Positions 9,316 through 18,492 of a DNA stretch of 58,947 nucleotides are shown here, piece by piece (the stretch's first letter is position 1; every line of letters begins with the position of its first letter). Below the pieces are notes generated by a model that saw nothing but the letters and a program-made list of their open reading frames with translations, was not told where the DNA came from and did not search any database. This DNA comes from DATELY01 sp035276085 (lineage in GTDB: Bacteria; Pseudomonadota; Gammaproteobacteria; Steroidobacterales; Steroidobacteraceae). A program made the position numbers and the translations under genes. Location: contig DATELY010000095.1 in NCBI GenBank assembly GCA_035276085.1, positions 1-58,947 of the forward strand, in the 5' to 3' direction.

Positions 9316-10556
9316 TCATTGCTTCCCATAGCGCCATACCCCATACCGCCATTGCGCGATTGCGGGTGTTGTTCGTCATCAATTCGCTGAGCACCGGTGG
9401 CGCGGAGAAACAGGTGCTCACGTTGCTCGAGCATCTGGACAGCGAACGGTTCACGTTGGGTCTGGTCTATCTGCGCAGGCGCGAAGAGCTGCTGCCGCTC
9501 GTGCCGGCTGCGAGGCTCGCACACGTGAGTTGCAGCGACTCGACGTCGTACATCGACCTGCGCGCGATCGGTCGACTCGCACGACAGATCGATGCATTCG
9601 AGCCGGACATCGTCGTGTGCACCAACACCTGGTCGTTGCTCAACGTCAGCCTGGCCCGTCCGGCGGCTCGTCGGACGTTCCGTCTCGCCGAGGTGTTCCA
9701 CACCACGACCTTGCGCACGCTGAAGCAACGCTGGCAAATGAAGATGCATCATCCGCTCTTCGCCCGCTCCGATCTGCTCGTGTATGTCTGCAACACGCAG
9801 CGCGAGTACTGGCGTGCGCGGGGATTGCGGGCCAAGGCGGACACCGTCGTCTACAACGGCATCGATGCCGGCCGCTACACGGATGTCTGGTCGCCCGAGC
9901 AAAAACTGGCGTTGCGCCGCTCGCTCGGTTTTTCCGCGGATGATTTCGTCGTCGGGCTGTGCGCCGTGTTCCGCCCGGAGAAAGCGCACGGCGATTTGCT
10001 CAAAGCCATTGCCGCGCTCCGGGCCCAAGGTATCCCTGCCGTTGCACTATTCGTTGGCGATGGGCCGGAGCGGCCGCACATCGAGAATGAAGTACGGCGG
10101 CTGGGACTCGCGCAACATGTGCACATCACGGGCATGATCGAGGACGTCCGCCCGTATCTTGCGATCGCCGATGTCATGACGCTCGTGTCGCACGCGATCG
10201 AAACCTTCTCGCTCGCCGCCCTGGAGGCGATGGCCATGGGCAAGCCCATGGTGATGACGCGCGTGGGAGGGGCCGAGGAGCTGGTGCGCGACGGTCACAA
10301 CGGACTGCTTTTTGCGACAGGGAACATCGAGGCACTCACACAGCATTTGTCCATGCTGGCCAATACCGCGACGCGGAGCGCGTTTGGAGCCGCAGCACAG
10401 GCGATCGTGCGCGATCGCTTCACCACGCAACACATGACCGAGGAATTCGCAGCATGCCTATGGCAGTTGGCGTCCAACGACACGCACATGCTTTCCCAGC
10501 GCGAGAGCGGCTCCGCGGCGAGCTCGTTCGTTCAGACTCACTCCGCGCGGTCGTAG
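9312..10556 (+). CDS. GT4 family glycosyltransferase
   Basis: This 414-residue GT-B enzyme has the classic N-terminal VLFVINSLSTGGAEKQV and the C-terminal FRPEKAHGDLLKA and EALAMGKP-like (LEAMAMGKPMVM) motifs of GT4 transferases. The ATG at 9312 overlaps the preceding stop. A longer frame upstream would merely read the neighbour's coding sequence out of frame. It probably extends the same EPS repeat unit as its neighbours. Five bases separate it from the acetyltransferase-like gene downstream. Confidence 0.88.
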   Translation: MIIASHSAIPHTAIARLRVLFVINSLSTGGAEKQVLTLLEHLDSERFTLGLVYLRRREELLPLVPAARLAHVSCSDSTSYIDLRAIGRLARQIDAFEPDIVVCTNTWSLLNVSLARPAARRTFRLAEVFHTTTLRTLKQRWQMKMHHPLFARSDLLVYVCNTQREYWRARGLRAKADTVVYNGIDAGRYTDVWSPEQKLALRRSLGFSADDFVVGLCAVFRPEKAHGDLLKAIAALRAQGIPAVALFVGDGPERPHIENEVRRLGLAQHVHITGMIEDVRPYLAIADVMTLVSHAIETFSLAALEAMAMGKPMVMTRVGGAEELVRDGHNGLLFATGNIEALTQHLSMLANTATRSAFGAAAQAIVRDRFTTQHMTEEFAACLWQLASNDTHMLSQRESGSAASSFVQTHSARS

Positions 10557-10560
10557 CGGC

Positions 10561-11310
10561 ATGATGCCCTTCGCACTCGCTGCCTCGATGGCCATCGCGG
10601 CGACGCCGACGGGGTCCTTTTTCGAGTACCGCGCCATGTTGTTCGCGGATGTCTTTCGCTGGGCGGGGCGTGCCAGCTGGCGAACGGTCTGGCAGCGCTA
10701 TTGGCACGGCGAGGCATTTCGCTACGTCTTCTGGCTGCGTACCGCGACGTACACACGCGATCACCGCCTGCTGCGCTGGCTGGTGTACTTTCCGCTGGCG
10801 CGCAGCATGTTGAAACACTATCGCTACAAGCTCGGCATCAGCATTCCCTGCACGACCCAGATCGGACCCGGCCTCTTCATCGGCCATTTCGGCGGCATCG
10901 TGATCAACGAGAGCGCCGTCATCGGCAGCAATTGCAATCTCTCGCAGGGCGTCACGATCGGACAGAGCAATCGGGGCGCGCGCGCGGGCACACCGACACT
11001 CGGCGATAACGTCTACGTCGGTCCCAACGCAGCCATCATCGGCGGCATTCAGGTCGGCAACTGCGTTGCCGTCGGGGCGAATGCCGTCGTGACGAAGAAC
11101 GTCGATGATCATGCCGTGGTCGGCGGCGTCCCGGCTCGGGTCCTGAGTCACGCCGGCGTCCATGGATACATCGAGTACACCGATTACGAGTGCGAGCCCT
11201 GGTTCATGGGAGAGAAGCGGTTGGCGGTCGGCGGTTGGCGGTTGGCCGGAGCCCGTAGGGATGAAAGTGTTGCAACCCCTTCCGACGAACCGCCAACCGC
11301 CAACCGCTAA
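10561..11310 (+). CDS. Serine acetyltransferase-like (hexapeptide) EPS acetyltransferase with repeat-derived tail
   Basis: This 249-residue protein has a left-handed beta-helix acyltransferase domain at about 100-195, with hexapeptide turns such as IGSNCNLSQGVTIG and the terminal GGVPARVL motif of the CysE/WcaB group. In a polysaccharide operon it most likely acetylates the polymer or a precursor rather than serine. The last 30 or so residues (after WFMGEK) and the TAA stop are encoded by a fold-back repeat at 11213-11318, so the native C-terminus was probably different. It starts at a double ATG five bases after the preceding stop. Confidence 0.85.
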   Translation: MMPFALAASMAIAATPTGSFFEYRAMLFADVFRWAGRASWRTVWQRYWHGEAFRYVFWLRTATYTRDHRLLRWLVYFPLARSMLKHYRYKLGISIPCTTQIGPGLFIGHFGGIVINESAVIGSNCNLSQGVTIGQSNRGARAGTPTLGDNVYVGPNAAIIGGIQVGNCVAVGANAVVTKNVDDHAVVGGVPARVLSHAGVHGYIEYTDYECEPWFMGEKRLAVGGWRLAGARRDESVATPSDEPPTANR

Positions 11311-11318
11311 CCGCTTCT
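11213..11318. repeat. Fold-back repeat A1 (GCGGTTN units)
   Basis: The left arm (11213-11247) is built of degenerate GCGGTTG heptamers. The right arm (11287-11318) is its inverse, with about three mismatches. They are separated by a 40-base loop. The element overlaps the 3' end of the acetyltransferase gene and ends 12 bp before the methyltransferase start. Its closest relative in this window is the element between ccmB and ccmC. Confidence 0.85.
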
Positions 11319-11330
11319 GGAATAACCACC

Positions 11331-12305
11331 ATGTACACGACGAAACGGCTGATCTTCAACGCGGCGACGTTCGTTCCCGGCATCACAGCGTTGCCGGTGG
11401 TGAAGCGCAAGCTGGCCAAGCGCTCTCTCGGCACGGGCGGCGGCGCGCAAAGGGCTCGCTACTGCTACTCCGTCTGGCTGCGGCATCTTGCGCATGCGCA
11501 CGGGAACGGTCTCGATACGAATCCCAGGCACGTTGCCGAGCTCGGTCCGGGGCATTCGCTCGGCATCGGACTGGCCGCCATGCTCCTGGGCGTCGAGCGC
11601 TACTACGCCTTCGATGTCGTGTCGCATGCGAATGCCGAGCGCAATCTCGGCGTGTTCGAAGAACTGATTGCACTGGTGCGATCGCGAGCCGACATACCGG
11701 ACGCGAAGGAATTTCCGGCCGTGGGTCCGGCGCTGCCCTCCTATGCGTTTCCCGCCCATCTGATCAGCGACGAGCGCATCGAACGCAATCTCCAGCCCGA
11801 ACGGCTGGACCGCATTCGCGCGGCGCTGCGCACCTGCGACTCACCGGCATCGATCATCCAATACCGCGCTCCGTGGCACACCGAAAGCACGATCGAACGC
11901 GACACGCTCGATCTCGTGTTCTCACAAGCGGTGCTCGAGCACGTCGATGAGCTGCCGCAAACCTATCGCGCCATTTACGACTGGTTGCGCCCCAACGGCA
12001 CCATGTCGCACCAGATCGACTTCAAGTGCCACGACTCGGCACGCGAATGGAACGGTCACTGGACCTATTCCGACCTGATGTGGAAGATCGCGCGCGGCAA
12101 GGACACGTGGCTCATCAATCGCGAACCGCATTCCACGCATGTGCGGCTCATCCAGGAGTGCGGGTTCCGGGTCGTCGAAGATACGAAGGTGCCACGACCG
12201 TCGAAGATCACGCGCTCACAGCTGGCACCGCGCTTTCAACATCTGACGGACGTCGATCTCACGACGTGCGATGCGTTCGTTCAGGCGGTGAAGCCGGCGA
12301 GCTGA
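11331..12305 (+). CDS. Class I SAM-dependent methyltransferase of EPS locus
   Basis: This 324-residue protein has a SAM-binding motif I ELGPGHSLGIG at about residues 68-78 and a methyltransferase post-motif LDLVFSQAVLEHV further on, as in the Methyltransf_11/25 folds. It follows the acetyltransferase gene after a fold-back repeat and ends the rightward EPS operon, converging on the heparinase-like gene. O-methylation of an EPS sugar is inferred from context. The acceptor is not visible, and other small-molecule substrates are possible. Confidence 0.8.
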   Translation: MYTTKRLIFNAATFVPGITALPVVKRKLAKRSLGTGGGAQRARYCYSVWLRHLAHAHGNGLDTNPRHVAELGPGHSLGIGLAAMLLGVERYYAFDVVSHANAERNLGVFEELIALVRSRADIPDAKEFPAVGPALPSYAFPAHLISDERIERNLQPERLDRIRAALRTCDSPASIIQYRAPWHTESTIERDTLDLVFSQAVLEHVDELPQTYRAIYDWLRPNGTMSHQIDFKCHDSAREWNGHWTYSDLMWKIARGKDTWLINREPHSTHVRLIQECGFRVVEDTKVPRPSKITRSQLAPRFQHLTDVDLTTCDAFVQAVKPAS

Positions 12306-12308
12306 GTT

Positions 12309-12480
12309 CTTATCCCCTCCTCCGCGATAGCGGGGGCCGCTCCTGCGCATCCATGCGCCCGCGCCATTCAGTGCATCCATGCACATCGAGGGCTAGGGTG
12401 GGGGCGTTTAAGCAGGCTTTGCCGCTGAATTCGACTCCCCCATCCTGTCCTTCCCCCGCTGTCGCAGGGGAAGGGACGCA
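12309..12480. repeat. Composite G/C-run inverted repeat D in convergent 3' region
   Basis: This element combines several inversions. A CCCCTCC...GCGGGGG arm near 12313-12336 has a related arm CCCCCGCTGTCGCAGGGG at about 12453-12470. An inner pair GGGTGGGGGCG / CGACTCCCCCATCC also folds back. Two twin mini-hairpins lie inside, GCGCAT-CC-ATGCGC (12345-12358) and GTGCAT-CC-ATGCAC (12371-12384). It covers the last codons and stop of the leftward heparinase-like gene and lies just past the rightward methyltransferase stop. It could act as a bidirectional transcription end, and its composition resembles REP-like intergenic repeats of proteobacteria. Confidence 0.7.
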
Positions 12481-14444
12481 TTGGTGATATCGATCGCTGT
12501 TTCGATCTGCACCGCGCCTCGAACAGTGCCCCACACCCGCACCGTGTCGCACGGCACCTTCTCATCGAAGCACGCCGAATACCAACCCAGAATCGGGCTT
12601 TCACTGCCACGAACAACAGCTGCCTCGAACGTCGCCGGCAACTGCATGCGCAGCGCCACGGACTCCCGCGTCGCCTCCAGCATGCTGCCCGCCAGCCGCA
12701 CTCGACACTGCGGCGCAAAGTGCCAGAACTGCTCCACGCTGTGCTCGTCACGACAGTCGATGAGATCGACGACCTTCACGGCACGCGTCGAGCGTCGATA
12801 CTCCAGCCGACGTGCGACGGACACAGGATCTTTCAGGCGCTCGTAACCATCATGCGCTGCCTGCCAAACCTCCGCACTGCCATCGCTGCTGAACTGTTCG
12901 CAGCGCGTGTTTGCATGCCGCACCCACATGAACTTGCCGCCGCTGACGGATTGATCGACGCTGTCCACGCGAATCGTGTTGTGCGCCGAAGTGCCCTTGA
13001 AGTAGTCGCGCCAGCGGCTCTGCGTGTGATACGCATAGGTGCCCGGATCGATCAGCAGCTCGAGGCCGCCGACGCTCATCGTGAATGCCAGCGCATCGGC
13101 ATGGCCATGAGCTGCAATCGACAAATAGCCCAATGGCGCGGCATCCGCGACGATGCGGACTTCCTCTGCCGTATCGAAGTCGCTGCCCAGGATGTAGTAG
13201 CCGCCCTCTGCGAACACTCGCCGGGGCGCGGCGTGCGCCACAGGCAGCGCCTCGAACCGCTCGATGGCCCCATCGCCCAGGAGCCACTGGGTCTTCGCAT
13301 CCAGGGTCTTTGCTTTCGCTTTGAAGTCGCCGCGCTGAAACAGGATGGCGCCGGTCGCGAGCAACGAGCCGTACACGGTGGCCTGCGGCGCCGGATCCAG
13401 GCGCAGCATCACCGCGTCATCCGAATCGCCGATCATGGGCACGTGGCCGCCCGCATCCATCAGGCTGGCGATGAACTCCAGCATCGATTCGAAGCGTTGC
13501 CAGTACATGCGGCTGAAGTCGCGGCCTGCGCCGCGCGCAACGAGGCCGCAGATCAGCATCATGTCCGCGACTTCGTGGTGATACCAGATGGCTTGCTCGC
13601 GATTCACGCCGTCCGCCGCCGTTTGCAGCAACGCCTCGCGCTCGAAACCTTCGAGCGCGATGGTCTGCCAGCGACTGCTCTCCGGCCACAGCGGCCACGT
13701 CAGGCTGGCCATGATCAGGCCCATGTATTCGCCGAGCAGATGATTGTTCGCCGATGAAAAGCGCGAAAAGTGGCCGGCGATGAAATGAGCGTGCTGGTAG
13801 ATGACCTGAAGCCATCGAGACTTGAACGCCCGTCCCGCATCGTCGGCAAACAGCTCGGAGCCCGCGCCGCCCATGAGCTGCCAGGCGAAGGCCCAGTTCA
13901 CCAGGCGCACGCCATGTTCGAGACTGCTGGTCCAATGGACACCCAGCGGATACGGACATTGATCGATCCAGGATCCGAGCAGCGTCCGACATCCCAGCAG
14001 ATAACGCCTGTCCCGCGTCAAATGCCACGCCTGTGCGAGCGTCACCAGTTCCAGATGACGGTTCGGCTCCCACAGGTACTTGATGTCGCCTACCAGCCGT
14101 TCGTCGCGGTAGTCGAGCGTCTTGCCGAACGTAAGCGGCGCAGTCGTGTGTGTCTTGGGATCGCGATTCCACGGGGGCGGAAATCCCAGCGCGGCATCGC
14201 GCAGGGCGAACACATTGAAGTGACCGGCAAGGATGCGCTCGGCGGCAGCGATATAAGGCTGACGATCGAAACGACGTGGCAGCTCGGCAACCCAGCTGCA
14301 ACCGCCCTCGCCCCGAGGCTCGGAGGGTTGCGCCAGGCCGATGCCTGCGCGTTCGAGTTTCGAATGCACGGCCTGACGCGTGCGATAGGCGATCTCGCCG
14401 GGACCCATGCGCCCGAGCCGGTGCAGCTTCCAACGTAGGCTCAT
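12408..14444 (-). CDS. Heparinase II/III-family protein (putative polysaccharide lyase)
   Basis: This 678-residue protein resembles heparinase II/III and alginate-lyase-like enzymes of EPS clusters. An N-terminal alpha/alpha region contains SSANNHLLGEYMG. A beta-rich C-terminal domain contains HGHADALAF (about 445-453) and GTSAHNTIRV, the family's active-site region. Lyases in such loci trim or edit uronic-acid polymers during export. The algD-like gene in the same operon fits a uronic acid substrate. The start at 14444 gives the usual N-terminus; earlier frames read through the upstream gene. No signal peptide is evident. The last 20 or so residues come from repeat D. Confidence 0.86.
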   Translation of the reverse strand: MSLRWKLHRLGRMGPGEIAYRTRQAVHSKLERAGIGLAQPSEPRGEGGCSWVAELPRRFDRQPYIAAAERILAGHFNVFALRDAALGFPPPWNRDPKTHTTAPLTFGKTLDYRDERLVGDIKYLWEPNRHLELVTLAQAWHLTRDRRYLLGCRTLLGSWIDQCPYPLGVHWTSSLEHGVRLVNWAFAWQLMGGAGSELFADDAGRAFKSRWLQVIYQHAHFIAGHFSRFSSANNHLLGEYMGLIMASLTWPLWPESSRWQTIALEGFEREALLQTAADGVNREQAIWYHHEVADMMLICGLVARGAGRDFSRMYWQRFESMLEFIASLMDAGGHVPMIGDSDDAVMLRLDPAPQATVYGSLLATGAILFQRGDFKAKAKTLDAKTQWLLGDGAIERFEALPVAHAAPRRVFAEGGYYILGSDFDTAEEVRIVADAAPLGYLSIAAHGHADALAFTMSVGGLELLIDPGTYAYHTQSRWRDYFKGTSAHNTIRVDSVDQSVSGGKFMWVRHANTRCEQFSSDGSAEVWQAAHDGYERLKDPVSVARRLEYRRSTRAVKVVDLIDCRDEHSVEQFWHFAPQCRVRLAGSMLEATRESVALRMQLPATFEAAVVRGSESPILGWYSACFDEKVPCDTVRVWGTVRGAVQIETAIDITNASLPLRQRGKDRMGESNSAAKPA

Positions 14445-14463
14445 CGCTGAATCGCAGCGTGCG

Positions 14464-15621
14464 TCAGGAAGCGGACAACGAGCGATACTGCTCGATGAGA
14501 GCGTGACCGTAGCGACGCACGTCGAAGCGCTCCGCACTGATCCGCGCGGCGTTGCCGTATTCCAATCGCAACGCTTCATCGGTCACGAGTCGTTCGATCT
14601 GCCGCGACAGCGCTTCCACGTCGCCCGGTTCGATCAACAGTCCGGTCTTCTCGTGCGTCACGATCTCGGGAATACCCCCCACGCGGGTTGCGATCACGGG
14701 CAAACCCGCAGCCAGCGCTTCGAGGATGGACATGGGCACGCCTTCGAAGTACGACGGCAGCACGTACACGTCCGCCTCCTGCAGCAGCCGATCGCGCTCT
14801 TCGGCCGGAATCCACGAACGGATATCGATGGTTGGCCCGAGTGATGCCGCGAGCGCGCGTATGCGCTCCAGTTCCCCATTCCCCGCGACCGTGAGCTTCA
14901 CGCGGTCACGAACGGCGGGGGGCAGTTGCGACACTGCGCGTACGAGATCGAAGGCACCCTTCGCTTCAGACACCAGACCCAGGTAGGCAAGGTGCACGAT
15001 GTGCCGCCCACGGCGATCCGACACATCCGCCGGCATGCGCGTTGGATTCCACAGGATGCGGACCCGCGCAGGATCGATGCCGAGACGCTCGATGTAGAAG
15101 TCGCGCCAGTGGGTCGAGAGGACGACGAACAACCTGGCCTGCTGGAACGTGGACTTGATCCACTCTTGCGCGATTCGCGGCTGAGCCGACAGGAAGCGGT
15201 CGAAGCCGCCGCCATGCGCGTGCAACACCAGGGTAGCTCCCGCGCGCAACGCCATCGATGCGATGAACAGCTTGCGCCACGTGCTGCCGCGCGAGGCGAA
15301 GTGGACGTGAACGACGGTCCGTGGACTGGCTTTGAGCTCGTGCCTGAGCACTCGCAGGCAATGCGAATAGCACTTCGCCTTCTGCAACCAGCCCCCATCG
15401 CAGGTACTCGCGATGTGCCGCACGTCGAGGTCCGGCTGCAACTCTTCCAGGATGAGGCGCTGCACGCTCGACACACCGCCCTTCACGTTCAACGCGGGGC
15501 CGACGTGAATGACGCGTACACCGCGCAGGGCAACCGCAGCCGACCTCTCGACCGGAAGGGTGGACCAATCGGAGCGCCCGACCATCACGTCGGCGCCCAC
15601 CGCTGCTGCATCGCCGCTCAT
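14464..15621 (-). CDS. GT4 family glycosyltransferase
   Basis: This is a GT-B glycosyltransferase of 385 residues with the N-terminal VIHVGPALNVKGGVSSVQ, the linker-following YLGLVSEAKGAFDLVRA, and the C-terminal EGVPMSILEALAAGLPVI of GT4 enzymes. The ATG at 15621 overlaps the previous stop as ATGA. A further in-frame ATG at 15585 is an alternative that would remove an unconserved leader. It is the third gene of the algD-led leftward operon, 19 bp from the heparinase-like gene. Confidence 0.88.
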   Translation of the reverse strand: MSGDAAAVGADVMVGRSDWSTLPVERSAAVALRGVRVIHVGPALNVKGGVSSVQRLILEELQPDLDVRHIASTCDGGWLQKAKCYSHCLRVLRHELKASPRTVVHVHFASRGSTWRKLFIASMALRAGATLVLHAHGGGFDRFLSAQPRIAQEWIKSTFQQARLFVVLSTHWRDFYIERLGIDPARVRILWNPTRMPADVSDRRGRHIVHLAYLGLVSEAKGAFDLVRAVSQLPPAVRDRVKLTVAGNGELERIRALAASLGPTIDIRSWIPAEERDRLLQEADVYVLPSYFEGVPMSILEALAAGLPVIATRVGGIPEIVTHEKTGLLIEPGDVEALSRQIERLVTDEALRLEYGNAARISAERFDVRRYGHALIEQYRSLSAS

Positions 15622-16859
15622 GGCTGTCGCGACGGGCTCGGTGCGGGCTGCATGACGGCGCCGCGTCCCAGGACGGCGTCGTATGCGTTCAACAGCCGCG
15701 GCACCTCGTGGTCCCATGACAACGCGTTGATCACGCGCTGGCGACCGTAGCTTCCCATGCGTTCGCGCAGGGCGGGATCGGCAAGCAACAGCAGGAGCTT
15801 GTCGGCGAGGTCCCTGGAATCGTTCTTGCGTGCGTAGAGCGAAGCGTCCTGCGCCGAGAAGCGTCCTTCGGTGAGCTCGAACTGCACGATGGGCTTGCCG
15901 AGCGCCATGTACTCCATGATCTTGTTCATCGTCGACTTGTCGTTCATGTCATTGGCGACGTCCGGGTTCACGCAGACATCCGCCGTGTTCAGCATGTCGA
16001 GCAGCTCCTGATCCGGGGCGCGACCCGTAAAGGTCACGTAATCCGCGACCTCAAGAGCGCGAGCCAGCTGCTTCATTTCTTCCAGCGCCGTGCCGCCGCC
16101 GACCACGCCAAACTGAACATCCGTTCGTTTGCAGTCGTGCACGATGTAGCGCACGGCTGCGAGCAGCAGGTCGATACCTTCCTGCTTGCCCATCACACCG
16201 ACGTAACCGACGAGATACTGCCGGCCGCGTTTCAGCTCGGGCTTGGGCGGCACGAGCTTCATGCGCCGCAGATCGGGACCGCTGCGCACGACGAAGACCT
16301 TGTCCGGCGACATGCCGCCCCGCTCGATGGCGATCTTGCGATAGGACTCGTTGGTCGCGATGGAGATGTCCGCAGTCTTGAACGTCATGCGTTCGAGCCA
16401 CAGCATCACGCGATAGAAGAAATCGCGGCGCCCGAACTTGGCTTCGTACAGCTCGGGGTTGATGTCGTGGTGATCGAACACGAACTTCTTGCCGAACAGT
16501 TTGTAGAAGGCACCGACGATGAAGATCGTGTCGGGCGGGTTGCAGGCATGGATGACGTCGAAGCCGCGCGTGAGCAACACTTTCAGCGACAGGTAGAACT
16601 CCGCGAGCAACGCCGCCGTGTATTCGAGCGCATAACCCAGGGCACCGTCCGCTTCATGCGGCAGGCGGTGACGATAGATCGCGATGCCTTCCAGTTCTTC
16701 GAAGCTCTTCGTATAGCCCTTTGCCTTGGGGCAGATGATGGACACCCGATAACCCGCTGCGGTGAGCGTCTTCGCCTCCTGCCACACGCGCCGATCGAAC
16801 GGCGAGGGCAGATTCTCGACGATGATCAGGACACGCCGGCCACGCGTTTCGCAGCTCAC
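15618..16859 (-). CDS. GT4 family glycosyltransferase (WbuB-like)
   Basis: This 413-residue GT-B enzyme opens RRVLIIVENLPSPFDRRVWQ and carries DHHDINPELYEAKFG and MNKIMEYMALGKPIVQFE, a pattern seen in WbuB-like EPS transferases. The proposed start is a GTG at 16859 that overlaps the algD-like stop as GTGA. The open frame extends far upstream, but only as the antisense-like shadow of algD. The donor sugar is unknown. Confidence 0.87.
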   Translation of the reverse strand: MSCETRGRRVLIIVENLPSPFDRRVWQEAKTLTAAGYRVSIICPKAKGYTKSFEELEGIAIYRHRLPHEADGALGYALEYTAALLAEFYLSLKVLLTRGFDVIHACNPPDTIFIVGAFYKLFGKKFVFDHHDINPELYEAKFGRRDFFYRVMLWLERMTFKTADISIATNESYRKIAIERGGMSPDKVFVVRSGPDLRRMKLVPPKPELKRGRQYLVGYVGVMGKQEGIDLLLAAVRYIVHDCKRTDVQFGVVGGGTALEEMKQLARALEVADYVTFTGRAPDQELLDMLNTADVCVNPDVANDMNDKSTMNKIMEYMALGKPIVQFELTEGRFSAQDASLYARKNDSRDLADKLLLLLADPALRERMGSYGRQRVINALSWDHEVPRLLNAYDAVLGRGAVMQPAPSPSRQP

Positions 16860-18169
16860 CAGCAAATCCCCTCGTACTGCTCGGCATTGGCCGGTTGCTT
16901 CGTGATCCGTACGAGGTCGATGATCTTCTGCGCGGGTCGGAGTCGCGTACCGAGATCGGCAAACTCTTTCGCGCCATTGCCGATCACGACGATGTCGGCA
17001 TGCGCCAGCACATCGTCCACGTTGTCGCGCATGAGGCTCGCGATGTGCGGAATGTGGTTGAGGATGTAGTCGCGGTTCGCGCCCGTGAGCTTGGCGAGGT
17101 TCACGTTGCGATCGTACAGCTGCAGATCGAAGCCCTTGCCGATGAGACGCTCGATGAGCTCGACGATGGGGCTCTCGCGCAGGTCGTCGGTACCTTGCTT
17201 GAAGCTGAAGCCGAGCACGCCGACGCGTTTCTTGCCCTGCCGCAGCACCAAATCGAGGCCGCGCTGCATGTGCGATTCGTTGCTGGGCAGGATGGCATTG
17301 AGAACGGGCGTCTCGACGTCGAGCGTCTTCGCGCGATAACGCAGCGCACGCACGTCCTTCGGCAGGCACGAACCGCCGAATGCATACGCGGGCCGCAGAT
17401 AATACGGGGAGATGTTCAGCTTCGTGTCCTGGCAGAAAATGTTCATCACCTCGCCACTGTCGATGGCCAGCGGTTTGCAGATGGCGCCGATCTCGTTGGC
17501 GAAGCTCACTTTCAGCGCGTGCCACGTGTTGTCCACGTACTTCACCATTTCCGCCACTTCGAGCGTGGTACGAAACACGGGCCCTTCGAGCTGCGCATAG
17601 AGGGCAAGCAACGTGTCCCCTGCCCGCGTGTCGGTTTCGCCGACGACCGTCTTCGGGGGATGGTAGTAGTCGTGCACCGCGGTGCCCTCACGCAGGAATT
17701 CAGGGTTGAAGCAGACACCGAAGTCCTTGCCGGCGTGCTTGCCTGAGGTCTGCTCCAGCGCGGGGATCACGACGTCGCGCATCGTGCCGGGCAGGATGGT
17801 GCTGCGGATCACGATGGTGTGATAACGATTCAGATTCTTGAGCGCGGCGCCGATTTCAGTGCACACCTTGCGGATGTGCTCCAGATTGAGGTTGCCATTG
17901 ACCTCACTCGGGGTACCGACGCAGACGAGCGACAGGTCCGTCCCGTTGATCGCACGCACCGAATCCACGGTGGCTTGCAGCCGCTCCTGGAAGTGGGCGG
18001 TTTCGATCAGCTGGTCGACATCCTTCTCGATGATGGGCGAGCGGCCGCTGTTGAACAGATCCACTTTGGTGGTGTTCTTGTCCACTCCGATCACGGAGTG
18101 GCCATCTGCCGCCAGACACGCGGCAGACACGGCTCCGACATAACCCAGGCCGAAGACGCTGATTCGCAT
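16856..18169 (-). CDS. algD: GDP-mannose 6-dehydrogenase (AlgD-like)
   Basis: This 437-residue cytoplasmic enzyme oxidises GDP-mannose to GDP-mannuronic acid with two NAD+. The length nearly equals Pseudomonas AlgD. The N-terminal Rossmann motif is GLGYVGAVSAACLA, the catalytic cysteine lies in GGSCLPKDVRAL at about residue 266, and FNPEFLREGTAV and the C-terminal EGICW ending are shared with AlgD. A GGAG site precedes the ATG at 18169. It leads the leftward operon with two glycosyltransferases and a heparinase-like protein, so mannuronate or a derivative is a likely component of the EPS. UDP-glucose dehydrogenase is less likely given the AlgD-like C-terminus. Confidence 0.93.
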   Translation of the reverse strand: MRISVFGLGYVGAVSAACLAADGHSVIGVDKNTTKVDLFNSGRSPIIEKDVDQLIETAHFQERLQATVDSVRAINGTDLSLVCVGTPSEVNGNLNLEHIRKVCTEIGAALKNLNRYHTIVIRSTILPGTMRDVVIPALEQTSGKHAGKDFGVCFNPEFLREGTAVHDYYHPPKTVVGETDTRAGDTLLALYAQLEGPVFRTTLEVAEMVKYVDNTWHALKVSFANEIGAICKPLAIDSGEVMNIFCQDTKLNISPYYLRPAYAFGGSCLPKDVRALRYRAKTLDVETPVLNAILPSNESHMQRGLDLVLRQGKKRVGVLGFSFKQGTDDLRESPIVELIERLIGKGFDLQLYDRNVNLAKLTGANRDYILNHIPHIASLMRDNVDDVLAHADIVVIGNGAKEFADLGTRLRPAQKIIDLVRITKQPANAEQYEGICW

Positions 18170-18492
18170 CGATCCTCTCCACTCACGACCCGCATGGGGC
18201 GTTATCGACTCGCAACACCGCCAGCAGTGCGCAGTTTGATGAGCTTGCGATGGCCTGATTTCATTCACCGGCACCCGATGTTCTCTGGCCCGCCCAGCCG
18301 CTGCCCACCCGCGGCGGAGCAGCTGCCGTGTATAACGAAAACCGACGCGAATGGGTTCCGCAGAAGTGTGGCGCCGCTGCGAAGATTCAGTCGCTGAATC
18401 GCGCCGCCGCCGGCCGTGGTGCGAACGACTGCAGGCGGCCGGCCATACCCGCTAAGATTCGCCGCTTCTGGAACGATCGGCAGGAGACTTGA
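18170..18492. other. Divergent intergenic region between algD and fpr
   Basis: These 323 bases separate two divergent genes and should carry both promoters. No convincing ORF, tRNA or strong -35/-10 pair was picked out by eye. A CAGGAG ribosome site for the rightward gene lies at its right end, and a GGAG site for algD at its left end. Confidence 0.5.

Noticed and set aside
16860..17525. N-terminal extension of the WbuB-like glycosyltransferase
   Set aside because: It reads through algD out of frame and is arginine-rich. The GTG at 16859 gives the normal N-terminus.
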